Part shown: in pieces, positions 25,813 through 33,898 of the stretch
Layout of the letters: each line of letters begins with the position of its first letter
How positions within the stretch are numbered: the stretch's first letter is position 1
Source: Nitrospira sp.
GTDB lineage: Bacteria; Nitrospirota; Nitrospiria; Nitrospirales; UBA8639
Assembly: GCA_024760505.1 (NCBI GenBank)
Contig: CP058931.1
Span: forward strand, 2,800,001 to 2,864,000
Reading direction: 5' to 3'
DNA length: 64,000 nt
The notes under the pieces: model-generated
Database searches by the model: none
The model's input: only the letters and a program-made list of their open reading frames with translations
Told to the model about the DNA's origin: nothing
Made by a program: the position numbers and the translations under genes

Positions 25813-28190
25813 AAGGGAAAATCCTGCTGTGTCGGTGTTCCAAAAACATGGCGTGTTCCACGAACGTTGATGACGAGAGGAAAGTTCGGTCCTGCAGAGA
25901 CGTCAAGGCACAAGCTCTTTGGGGAAATTTGCACATTGATGTGATGCTGTCGAAACTGAACCTTCATCGCTAACCTCTCAAGGGTTTCCGGAAGACGAGG
26001 GTTCACCGTTAACACATTATTTTCACAATCAATTCCACCATAGCAACGTTGCATAAGATCGATGGTTCCTGCCATGGCTCCTAAATGGATGCCTTCGCCC
26101 GTCGATCCTCCCTTGATTTCATGAACATCCTGTCCCAGGGCCTCAGCCAGACACTTCCATGAGCCGCTTCGATCGGAACGCGCCTGAATCCATCCGAACA
26201 CAACGCGACTGAGCGTCGAACCATGAGTGGTGCGTTGTTGATAATAGGCAATATTCTTTTCCAGCAGCTTTAGAGAAAACGGATATCCTAAATTCGCAAG
26301 GATTGATTCAAGTTCAGATACAGTCAGGAGATAGCACAACATAAGGACATCGGGCTGTTTGGAAATCTTGTATCGATTAACCGTATCTCCTTCGGCTTCG
26401 AGAATTTGATCGATTCGCCGGATATCTCCATACCGGGCCTGATACGCGTTCACATCCAATTCGTGAAGTTTTTCATAACCCGCGAATTGGCTGATGAGAT
26501 CGTCCTCATGAAAGGGGACGAACATATGGCGGGTAATGTTCTCCCAATGTTCCAGGTCCGAGTGATCAATCGAAACGATTTCCATAAGTTGCTGGCGCGA
26601 ATAGTCGGGGAGAGTCTGGAGAACCTGTCGGGCGCATTGCAGGGTCCAAACAGCCATGACATTGGTATACGCATTGTCTTGAAGGCCGGGCGTGGGGTTA
26701 TCCGGATATCCGGTATGAAATTCATCGGGTCCCATGACCCCGCGAATATGATATCGCCCGCTCATGTCATCGAGTGTTGCCAGACTGGACCAGAATCGGG
26801 CGATTTGGAGTGTGAGCAGCCCGCCGTGGGACTGAAGAAATTCCAGGTCGGCTGTTGCCTGATAGTATTTCCATATTTGATAGACAATGGCGGCATTCTG
26901 ATGGCATTGCAGATGGGTATGGTCCTCGATCCAATGCTGGGAATAGGGGTTCCATTGAAATCGGGGAGTTTGCTCGGAGCCGTCACTGCCACTTCTCCAG
27001 GGAAATCGCATGCCCTGATATCCATTCTGCTGTGCCTGAGCTTCGGCTTGCTGTTGACGTCGTGACCGATACAGAAGCATGGCGCGGGCAACCCGGGGCA
27101 CTCGCACAATCAGAAACGGTAAGGCAAATACATCATCCCAGAATATGTGGCCTTGATACATTTCGCCGGTTAGTCCTCTTGCCGGAAGGCTCGCATCGAG
27201 GTCTGTCAGATGGGGAGAAGCCGTTTGCAGGAGATGAAAGAGGTGGAGACGGAGCATCAATTGATCTTCCGGACGGTTTTGAATCCGGATGTCGGACATA
27301 TCCCAGATCCGCTCCCATGCTTTTTGATGGGAGCAGAGCAACTGTTCGAACGATCCGGCTGAAGCCAGGCTGTGGTGCACGGCCTCAAGCGGCTCGGAAA
27401 TGCCACGGTCGCGTGAATGGTACAGTGCGACGGTTTTGTCAACCTGTAGGGGAGTCTGCTCTTGAATATCAAGAACAAATTCTTGGATGGTCATATCCAT
27501 TTCTTGAAGATTCCGTTGAAGGAGGAGGTTGCCGCCTGAGACTTGCGTTCGAAGTCCTTGGGCCAGCCGAATGTGAGATTGGAGGGTTTCCGTGACGGCA
27601 AAGAGCCATCCCTGCTTATGGAATTCCGAGTCGAGCAATCGAAAATGTTTGGCGTTCATCTCCCGATACCGTTCAACATTCTCATTGCTGATCATGGAAT
27701 CCAAGGCCGATCTCACTTGCAATCGACCAGCCCAGTTCAGAGGAATAATGGTCCATTGGAGGGCTGCAAGATGGGGATGCTCCATATGCACCAGCCGGAT
27801 GGATTGGAGAATGGTTTCTCGTCCTTTAGGTTCGGTAAATTGTATGTACCGGCTGAGCATGCCCCGTTGCAGGTCCAATTCCTGACGATAGGTGTTCACC
27901 TGAACCTGGTCCATCGAAAACCATTGGCCATTATCCATGGCGTATGTCAGGTACAGCCAATTGGGCCAGTTCACGATCGTTTCATGAGAGACCGTTTCTC
28001 CCGCGATGATTCTTTCGCATCGATCATAGGCGCCGGCTATATAGGTGCCAGGATAATGCCCGTCGTGTTGTCTGGCTTCTTCACATGCTCCTCGTGTGGC
28101 CCAATACCCGTTACCCAGTGTACAGAGTGCTTCACGGGCTTGTTGGTTTTTGATATCCCAATTGTCAAATATCAGTTTCCACTCATTCAT
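25809..28190 (-). CDS. Glycoside hydrolase family 65 protein (disaccharide phosphorylase-like)
   Basis: 793 residues, the usual GH65 length. N-terminal beta-sandwich domain (LCTLGNGYWATRGACEE), then the (alpha/alpha)6 catalytic barrel with GHIFWDDVFALP (347-358) and the catalytic acid Glu490 in GVMGPDEFH. Residues matching the phosphate-binding region of GH65 phosphorylases are present: KQPDVLML (611-618), HGSTLS (656-661) and GEGIHLGAMAGT (698-709). It likely cleaves trehalose, kojibiose or maltose with inversion to give beta-glucose 1-phosphate and glucose; the substrate cannot be read from sequence. GH65 operons often carry beta-phosphoglucomutase; here a PfkB kinase follows instead. Confidence 0.9.
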   Translation of the reverse strand: MNEWKLIFDNWDIKNQQAREALCTLGNGYWATRGACEEARQHDGHYPGTYIAGAYDRCERIIAGETVSHETIVNWPNWLYLTYAMDNGQWFSMDQVQVNTYRQELDLQRGMLSRYIQFTEPKGRETILQSIRLVHMEHPHLAALQWTIIPLNWAGRLQVRSALDSMISNENVERYREMNAKHFRLLDSEFHKQGWLFAVTETLQSHIRLAQGLRTQVSGGNLLLQRNLQEMDMTIQEFVLDIQEQTPLQVDKTVALYHSRDRGISEPLEAVHHSLASAGSFEQLLCSHQKAWERIWDMSDIRIQNRPEDQLMLRLHLFHLLQTASPHLTDLDASLPARGLTGEMYQGHIFWDDVFALPFLIVRVPRVARAMLLYRSRRQQQAEAQAQQNGYQGMRFPWRSGSDGSEQTPRFQWNPYSQHWIEDHTHLQCHQNAAIVYQIWKYYQATADLEFLQSHGGLLTLQIARFWSSLATLDDMSGRYHIRGVMGPDEFHTGYPDNPTPGLQDNAYTNVMAVWTLQCARQVLQTLPDYSRQQLMEIVSIDHSDLEHWENITRHMFVPFHEDDLISQFAGYEKLHELDVNAYQARYGDIRRIDQILEAEGDTVNRYKISKQPDVLMLCYLLTVSELESILANLGYPFSLKLLEKNIAYYQQRTTHGSTLSRVVFGWIQARSDRSGSWKCLAEALGQDVHEIKGGSTGEGIHLGAMAGTIDLMQRCYGGIDCENNVLTVNPRLPETLERLAMKVQFRQHHINVQISPKSLCLDVSAGPNFPLVINVRGTRHVFGTPTQQDFPL

Positions 28191-28300
28191 ACACGGCCTG
28201 CAGGATGAGGAGTCGATTTCGACTTGATATCAGTTCACTATGCCCTGGCATGGGGGACGTCCATCGGTAACACAGCGGTGGTATTCATGATGATGAGCAG

Positions 28301-28456
28301 CTAGATCATGAGGTGCCGGGATGGCACGGTCCGGTCGAAGAAATCCAGCAGATGCGCGATCACGATTTCCGGTTGATCCCACATGAGGAAGTGTCTCGCA
28401 TCTTTCACGCGAATCAGTCTCGAATCGTGGATATCGTTGGATAGGTGGCCCATGTG
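28301..28456 (-). pseudogene. Relic of the C-terminus of an alpha/beta hydrolase
   Basis: The minus-strand frame reads HMGHLSNDIHDSRLIRVKDA, RHFLMWDQPEIVIAHLLDFF, DRTVPSRHLMI, stop. This is the end of an alpha/beta-hydrolase: a strand and the catalytic-histidine loop (ARHFLMWDQPE) and the last helix (LLDFFDR). The nucleophile elbow and the rest of the fold are absent. The flanking stretches (28191-28300, 28457-28810) show no other gene. Confidence 0.65.
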
Positions 28457-28672
28457 CGAAAGTTGAGATTGACTCCAGATACACGAAAGACGTGTTGAAT
28501 CTCATGAAAAATGCTGTCCAGGTCCTTTTCAGCCTCTTCTCCCGGTATGGGATGGTTTTTCATAACACACGAAAATGAGAATCTTGAGAGTGTGGATTTC
28601 GTTTGCGGGTCACCCCCTTCTGCCCCAAACAATCCAAGTGTGTCCCACCCGGCCTGAATTGACTACTAGCAG

Positions 28673-28706
28673 AAACCCTGAAGTTTCAACGCATGCCAGG
28701 GTTTTT
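28673..28706 (+). terminator. Orphan intrinsic terminator-like hairpin
   Basis: AAACCCTG pairs with CAGGGTTT around a 16-nt loop and is followed by T residues on the plus strand. No intact plus-strand gene lies just upstream, so it may be left from a lost gene or serve an untranslated RNA. Confidence 0.5.
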
Positions 28707-28810
28707 GTTAGTTGTTGGACCTTTTGGGTTTCCTTATCTTCTGCATGACACAGAGTGATCGACCACGGCATGGGAGTGCGTCCTACCACAGAACAGTATG
28801 GAGGCCATAA

Positions 28811-29299
28811 ATGGTTATTTCACCAACGACCACAAGAGTCGAGGAACATACCGACGCTGAGACTAATGAGGAAATTTATAACCGCACAAAAAATAACGTT
28901 CTGTTGTATGCCTCGGCCGGACCTTCTGCCATCGATCGGCGGTTAAGGGAGCTAGAGGTGGAATGGGATATCGAAAGAGTTCTTGAAGCTAATGCGGCCT
29001 CATTTTCCCTCATGGGCCTGGCATTGGGCGCTTTTATTGATCGCCGGTGGTTTATATTTCCCGCCGCCGTAGCCGGTTTTCTCCTGCAACATGCCATACA
29101 GGGTTGGTGCCCGCCGGTTCCTCTGTTCCGGCGAATGGGAATACGGACCGCACATGAAATTCAACAGGAACGTCATGCGTTAAAGGCATTGCGGGGGGAT
29201 TATCGGGACGTGACCGAAATAGCGGGCAACGTCAATGGGGCGGACGCTCCGCAAGTGACTCAAGCATTTGAGGCGGCCGGAAAAAACTCCTCCTTCTGA
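28811..29299 (+). CDS. DUF2892 inner-membrane protein
   Basis: 162 residues. The central pair of hydrophobic segments (FSLMGLALGAFIDRRWFIF and AAVAGFLLQHAIQGWCPPVP) followed by LFRRMGIRTAHEIQQERHAL matches the DUF2892/YgaP C-terminal type, which often contains the WCP motif. GGAGGCCATAA precedes the ATG. It lies 43 nt upstream of the MBL-rhodanese gene and is probably cotranscribed; in YgaP the same membrane domain is fused to a rhodanese, which links this pair to sulfane-sulfur handling. Confidence 0.8.
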   Translation: MVISPTTTRVEEHTDAETNEEIYNRTKNNVLLYASAGPSAIDRRLRELEVEWDIERVLEANAASFSLMGLALGAFIDRRWFIFPAAVAGFLLQHAIQGWCPPVPLFRRMGIRTAHEIQQERHALKALRGDYRDVTEIAGNVNGADAPQVTQAFEAAGKNSSF

Positions 29300-29342
29300 A
29301 GACATGTAGGAGCAATTTCGGCACATTCATCATCCACAACTC

Positions 29343-30737
29343 ATGATCATTAAACAATTTCATGTGGAAAGCCTGGGGCACGCCTCCTATCTTCTCGGTT
29401 CGGAAGAAACCGGAGAAGCCTTCGTGGTGGATATCCAGCGGGACGTGGAACCCTATCTCAAAGAATCCCGCACACAGGGGATGACGATTGTGTATGCTCT
29501 GGAGACCCATCAGCACAACGACTATGTGACGGGAATTCGTGAATTAGCTGACAGGATTCCTCTCCAATGCTTAGCGGGCCGGCATGCCAAGCTCGGATAT
29601 GACGCGCGCCCCATGGCCGATGGAGAGCGGTTAACAATGGGAGAAATAGATCTTCAAATTCTGCATACCCCGGGACATACCCCCGAACACATCAGCGTTC
29701 TGGTGACAGACCGCTCGCGGGGTAAAGAACCCGTTCTGCTCCTTTCCGGGGGAGCCTTATTGGTTGGGGATGTGGCCAGACCCGATCTTTTGGGTGGAAA
29801 GGAAGAAGCGGCTCATCACGCAGAGGTCATGTGCAAAATGCTCCAGGAAAAAATTCTTCCGCTTCCGGACTATGTGCAAGTCTATCCAACGCATGTGAGT
29901 GGTTCTCTGTGTGGGGGGAATATCGGGAGCAGATTGTCCACGACGATCGGGTACGAACGCCGGATGAATCCTCTTTTGGCCGACCTGGACAACAAAGACC
30001 ATTTCGTCAAACATTGCCTGGATTTAAAGCATCTTCCCGGTGTGCCGCCCTATTGGCCCAGGATGCGGAAAATGAATACTGAAGGCCCCCCTCTTCTTGG
30101 AACCTTGCGCGAACCGCCTGCACTCACACCGGATCAGTTTGCCAGACAACAGGAAGAAGGGTGCATTGTCGTTGATTGCCGCCAAGCGGAAGGGTTTACG
30201 ACTCACATACCCGGTGCCCTGAACGTTGGCCTGGGATCGTCGTTTGCGACATGGGCCGGTACGGTCATCCCGGAGGATTCCCGTATTTTACTTGTTTTGG
30301 ATCATCCGGCAGATCTTTGGGACGTGTGCTGGCAGCTTCTCCGAATCGGGTATCCTACACCCGCAGGTTGGCTGTCAGGCGGGATGTTCGCATGGCGCAC
30401 GGCAGCCAAACCACTTCATCAGTTAACGCAGTGGTCCGTGTGGGATCTTCAAGCGCATCTAGAGACAGATTCTGACCTGGAGGTATTGGACGTTCGCCAG
30501 CCGGGGGAGTGGGCTGGCGGGCACATCAAAAACGCGCGATTTGTGACGGGCAGCGAACTCCCGAAACGTGTTCAGGAAATCAGAACGAATTTCCAGGTCG
30601 CGGTCATCTGTGGAAGCGGATACCGCTCGTCGGTTGCGGCAAGCTTCCTTCAACATCATGGCTATCGGAACATCGTGAATGTGTTGGGAGGGATGAGCGC
30701 CTGGAAAGAGGCTAACCTTCCGATTGTCAAGGATTGA
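29343..30737 (+). CDS. MBL-fold persulfide-dioxygenase-like protein with two rhodanese domains
   Basis: 464 residues. N-terminal metallo-beta-lactamase domain (1-250) with THQHNDY (His56, His58, Asp60), HTPGHTPEH and GDVARPDL metal ligands. The Tyr in place of the second motif histidine is typical of ETHE1-like persulfide dioxygenases. The first rhodanese domain (about 265-355) lacks the active cysteine (LLVLDHPADLWDV at the loop position). The second (about 370-464) has it in VICGSGYRSS. It likely oxidises glutathione persulfide or a related sulfane sulfur, with the last domain moving sulfur. Paired with the DUF2892 protein. Confidence 0.85.
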   Translation: MIIKQFHVESLGHASYLLGSEETGEAFVVDIQRDVEPYLKESRTQGMTIVYALETHQHNDYVTGIRELADRIPLQCLAGRHAKLGYDARPMADGERLTMGEIDLQILHTPGHTPEHISVLVTDRSRGKEPVLLLSGGALLVGDVARPDLLGGKEEAAHHAEVMCKMLQEKILPLPDYVQVYPTHVSGSLCGGNIGSRLSTTIGYERRMNPLLADLDNKDHFVKHCLDLKHLPGVPPYWPRMRKMNTEGPPLLGTLREPPALTPDQFARQQEEGCIVVDCRQAEGFTTHIPGALNVGLGSSFATWAGTVIPEDSRILLVLDHPADLWDVCWQLLRIGYPTPAGWLSGGMFAWRTAAKPLHQLTQWSVWDLQAHLETDSDLEVLDVRQPGEWAGGHIKNARFVTGSELPKRVQEIRTNFQVAVICGSGYRSSVAASFLQHHGYRNIVNVLGGMSAWKEANLPIVKD

Positions 30738-31204
30738 TCCGCCATTCCGGCGGTACAGGGCGCCGCAGATTTCCCCATGAGTGTTCACTTTCAAAAGACT
30801 TGGTAGTTAGGAAGACAAGAATCAGATGAAGATTGAAACCATTCCTGAGGGAGCGAATTCCTTCCTTTCCCCTGAGTTTATTTAGAAATTTTTCCTATTT
30901 CCGCTTCTGAAATTTTCTCCCTTCCACCCCAATTCCTCCACTGTATGGAGATTCAGTCTCTTGCCCAATATGAATGGGTGCCTCTAGAAGGTGCAGAGAT
31001 CATGAAGACATTCACCATTAGGGAAGGGTCAGGGCCATTATGGCTGGATGTTAGGTCTCCAAAAGGAGAATTGAGGCGGAACAATTAAACATATAAGAAT
31101 CTAAGAAAATTAACCAACTTTTTAAGAGTGGGCATCGGCCGATCGTCCGATCTCCCCTTCGTACGATCGGCTCCTACCCCTCACTAGATGGCATTCCCTG
31201 TCCC
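30738..31204 (+). other. Structured intergenic region, possible small RNA
   Basis: No supported gene, but several inverted repeats: CCGCC-ATTCC-GGCGG at 30739-30753, and GCCGATCGT/ACGATCGGC at 31138-31146 and 31163-31171. The region ends in a terminator (31181-31216). A 47-codon frame at 30945-31088 (MEIQSLAQYEWVPLEGAEIM...) has no ribosome-binding site. A plus-strand terminator about 450 nt from the last gene suggests either a long 3' untranslated region or a separate small RNA. Confidence 0.4.
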
Positions 31205-31216
31205 CTAGTGATTTTT
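31181..31216 (+). terminator. Intrinsic terminator
   Basis: TCACTAG pairs with CTAGTGA around a 17-nt loop and is followed by TTTTT, on the plus strand. The upstream unit is the MBL-rhodanese gene or an unannotated RNA. Confidence 0.6.
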
Positions 31217-31510
31217 GGGGGAATGATCTGTCCTCATATTAATCTCACATACCTTGTTGACGGTTTTCCCTTTCTTCTGCCTTTTTGTCCTCACCCGTAT
31301 ATCCGGGCGAAGTTTCGCCTGGTGGGAGGGTGCTTGGACTACCAAAGCTGGAACTTCTTCGCCGACTCCGCGGGGGCGAGCAGCCTTTTGTTCCTCAGAT
31401 TCCATAGGTTTTGTATTTTGCCTGGAGGGACTCTTGGATTCTATTGAGGACCCCAGGTGTTGTGTATTTTGCATAGCCGGATCCTTGGAGTGGTCACCCT
31501 GTCGGTTCAT
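31205..31510 (-). CDS. Possible hydrophilic 101-aa protein
   Basis: A minus-strand frame with highly hydrophilic, Lys/Arg/Gln-rich composition (EEQKAARPRGVGEEVPALVV, RVRTKRQKKGKTVNKVCEIN). AGGA lies about 10 nt before the ATG. No family recognised. Its stop falls inside the terminator stem of the other strand. The evidence is weak. Confidence 0.35.
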   Translation of the reverse strand: MNRQGDHSKDPAMQNTQHLGSSIESKSPSRQNTKPMESEEQKAARPRGVGEEVPALVVQAPSHQAKLRPDIRVRTKRQKKGKTVNKVCEINMRTDHSPKNH

Positions 31511-31575
31511 GTCCGATTGTCCTGCCTACACAGCGACACTCGTAAGACCAAGGAAGGCGGGGAATCCCAGGAAAT

Positions 31576-31606
31576 TTACCCCTGGGCCGTTAAGACCCAG
31601 GGGTAA
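31576..31606 (-). terminator. Hairpin after the low-complexity PRC protein gene
   Basis: TTACCCCTGGG and CCCAGGGGTAA form an 11-bp perfect stem with a 9-nt loop, 10 nt after the stop of the gene at 31616 on the minus strand; only a short T stretch follows. Confidence 0.6.
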
Positions 31607-31615
31607 CCGCATCCC

Positions 31616-33190
31616 TTATGGTCGATATCCATCAGGTCGGTAATCATAGTCTTTCCCGCTGGAACGCCGGGATTGATACTGATCGGCTCCCTGCCTCTGA
31701 GGATCATACTGCCTTCTTGAGGTGGTGGTGTCGTACCGGTCCGACAACCGCTCCATGGGATCCCGGTAATTTCTTTCACGACTTTGAGAATACATGGACC
31801 GTTGATTTCCGCGATTCCGGTACTCACCCTCATCGTAATCCCTCATGTCTGATCGGGACTGACTCCGATAATGGCCACGATCCCGGTTACTTCGGTTATA
31901 GGAACTGCGCTGATCAGCCCCTTCATATTGAAAGGCACGATCATGCGGAGGGAATTCGGTCGGGCTGAAACTGTCTCGTCTTGTCCGAAAATCCTCCGCA
32001 TTTTGATCCTGATAATGACGTTGCCGGTCATACTGTCGTTGATCTGCTCCTTCATATTGAGGGGCATATTTGCCTGGCGGTAATGTGCTTGGGCTGCCGA
32101 AAATGGAGACCACTCCCTCTTCACCCGCGACTCCCGGACGGGATCCTCGTTCTGGATAGCGACTGGCTCTTTCCCCTTCATAGTCATAGTCATATTCCGA
32201 AGTTTGGCGTTGACCGTACCGTGAGTATCCTTCACGATTGTCGGGAAAAGTCGGTGTATCCTCATAATAACGATCGCGTTTGGCATAGAACCGATCCAAT
32301 CTTTCATTCCATTTCGCCAGCCGTTCCTGGTTCGTTAAATCCCAATGTTTTTGGACGTGGGCCCCGGCATTTTCCCCCTCTTCCAGAATGGGAAGATTGC
32401 CTAATTGATTTTGGGTCACATTCAACTTAAAAGACTTATTGCCGGATCCTTCCAGCGCCTGCCATGGAACGGAAATCAATTGCCCATCTGTTTTTCTCAC
32501 GATGGCATAAGTCAGATCTCCATTACTGTTCGTCATCACTCGATACACACTCCCGACTTCCTGGCCGTCGGACGATTTAACCGAATAATGGGCATCCTTG
32601 TCCGAAATATCCAAGCCGCCTAATTGCCCGGCTGGAAGGATAAAATACTCATCGCCCATTCTTCCGGCATTAAAATAATTATCGTTATTCTGGCCCATCG
32701 AACGGACAAAGGTGGCAGTGCCATCTTCATCCACTTTGGCCTTCACAAATTCCCCTTTTTCAAAATTACACTCGCCAAATGTAAATCCGGCCTTGGAAGA
32801 ACTTGCTTGTGTCCCGGATGAAGTCTGACTTGAACCCTGCCCGCTTGAACTCCCGAACAGACTGCTACTCGAGGTTTTGTCCGTGCTTGATGAATCGTGA
32901 CTCGAGGAGCCTTGGCTCATCTTGGAACTCATTCCTTGTGGACACAACCGATTGGTTTCGTCATTCATGTGAAATGTGATGCGTTCTCCATTACTTGCAC
33001 GAAGGGTGATTTGGTCGCCGTTCCTTTTGGAGATTTCTCCCTGGATAATTTGCTCCAAGGAATTTGACCGTCCCGATTCCATTCGATCCGACCGGTCGCG
33101 TGACATGCCGGCTTCGGCCAATAACGGTAGTGTCAGCAATGGAATGCCTGCAAGGATAACTGATCTGGCCATTTTGTTCCGCGTGAACAT
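31616..33190 (-). CDS. Secreted PRC-barrel-like protein with long low-complexity tail
   Basis: About 524 residues from ATG 33190 (AAGGAGGTG upstream; an earlier in-frame start at 33265 lacks a site). Signal peptide (SVILAGIPLLTLPLLAEAG), an OB-like segment (IIQGEISKRNGDQITLRASN), a Ser-rich linker, then a PRC-barrel-like part (VGSVYRVMTNSNGDLTYAIV, LISVPWQALEG). The final 230 residues are Arg/Tyr/Asp/Gln-rich with recurring YEGADQR units (near QYEGADQRQYDRQ and QYEGADQRSSYNR, degenerate RQGADQYQS). The composition suggests a disordered extracellular or periplasmic matrix protein. Divergent from the small PRC gene at 33409. Confidence 0.7.
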   Translation of the reverse strand: MFTRNKMARSVILAGIPLLTLPLLAEAGMSRDRSDRMESGRSNSLEQIIQGEISKRNGDQITLRASNGERITFHMNDETNRLCPQGMSSKMSQGSSSHDSSSTDKTSSSSLFGSSSGQGSSQTSSGTQASSSKAGFTFGECNFEKGEFVKAKVDEDGTATFVRSMGQNNDNYFNAGRMGDEYFILPAGQLGGLDISDKDAHYSVKSSDGQEVGSVYRVMTNSNGDLTYAIVRKTDGQLISVPWQALEGSGNKSFKLNVTQNQLGNLPILEEGENAGAHVQKHWDLTNQERLAKWNERLDRFYAKRDRYYEDTPTFPDNREGYSRYGQRQTSEYDYDYEGERASRYPERGSRPGVAGEEGVVSIFGSPSTLPPGKYAPQYEGADQRQYDRQRHYQDQNAEDFRTRRDSFSPTEFPPHDRAFQYEGADQRSSYNRSNRDRGHYRSQSRSDMRDYDEGEYRNRGNQRSMYSQSRERNYRDPMERLSDRYDTTTSRRQYDPQRQGADQYQSRRSSGKDYDYRPDGYRP

Positions 33191-33408
33191 AATGAGGCAC
33201 CTCCTTTTTACATAGTTAAAAGTTTGTATAGTTGATACTTCCCTCAGGATAAATGATTTATGCACCGGTACAACTAGAGAAAACCCTGGTTTGGGATTTC
33301 TTTTTTCAAGGGTTTATGCCAGTTTGGTGGGATAGGATGGCCATGCTATATCGAATCAGAATTGTTTCTTTTATTTATTATCCATGCGGGTCTACTAAGG
33401 AGGGTTTT

Positions 33409-33768
33409 ATGACCACTAAAATTCGTCAGGTTCTTTCATCGAGTTCCATTGTCGGGACCACCGTTCAAAATATGGGGAGAGAAGACCTGGGAGAAATTAA
33501 AGATCTCATGATCGATCTCTCAGGAGGGCGGATTGCCTATGCGGTGTTATCGTTTGGGGGATTTTTAGGAATGGGAGATAAACTTTTTGCGATTCCCTGG
33601 GAGGCATTTCAGGTCGTACAGGAAGAGGACGTTTTATTATTAAACGTGGCAAAGGAAAAATTAGAACAGGCCCCCGGTTTTGACAAAGATAATTGGCCTG
33701 ATATGGCGGATGTGACCTGGGGGAAAAGTATTCATGCCTATTACGGTTATAACCCTTATTGGGATTAA
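33409..33768 (+). CDS. Small PRC-barrel protein
   Basis: 119 residues, a single PRC-barrel: SSIVGTTVQNMGREDLGEIK, LMIDLSGGRIAYAVLSFGGF and LFAIPWEAFQVVQEEDVLLL, with a C-terminal WGKSIHAYYGYNPYWD. No signal peptide, so it is probably cytoplasmic. AAGGAGGG precedes the ATG at 33409. It shares the order of strands with the barrel in the 22948 protein. Confidence 0.8.
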   Translation: MTTKIRQVLSSSSIVGTTVQNMGREDLGEIKDLMIDLSGGRIAYAVLSFGGFLGMGDKLFAIPWEAFQVVQEEDVLLLNVAKEKLEQAPGFDKDNWPDMADVTWGKSIHAYYGYNPYWD

Positions 33769-33803
33769 TTCCTGAACAGAATCTTGAAGGAGTTAAACCG
33801 CTG

Positions 33804-33842
33804 CGCAGCAAGAACCCGCCATTCCGGTGGGTTCTTGCTGCG
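33804..33842. terminator. Long hairpin between convergent genes
   Basis: CGCAGCAAGAACCC and GGGTTCTTGCTGCG form a perfect 14-bp stem around GCCATTCCGGT. It lies between the convergent PRC-barrel and hpnR genes and could stop both transcripts, although no long T run follows on either side. Part of its loop (CCGCCATTCCGG) also occurs in the hairpin at 30739-30753. Confidence 0.6.
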
Positions 33843-33898
33843 GTACTTCAAGCCTCTTCATGAGGTGTCTCATTCACTATTTAAATCCAACTGAAATT

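Noticed and set aside
26406..28208. Long plus-strand frames opposite the GH65 gene
   Set aside because: The opposite strand encodes an intact GH65 protein with catalytic residues; these frames have no recognisable motif.
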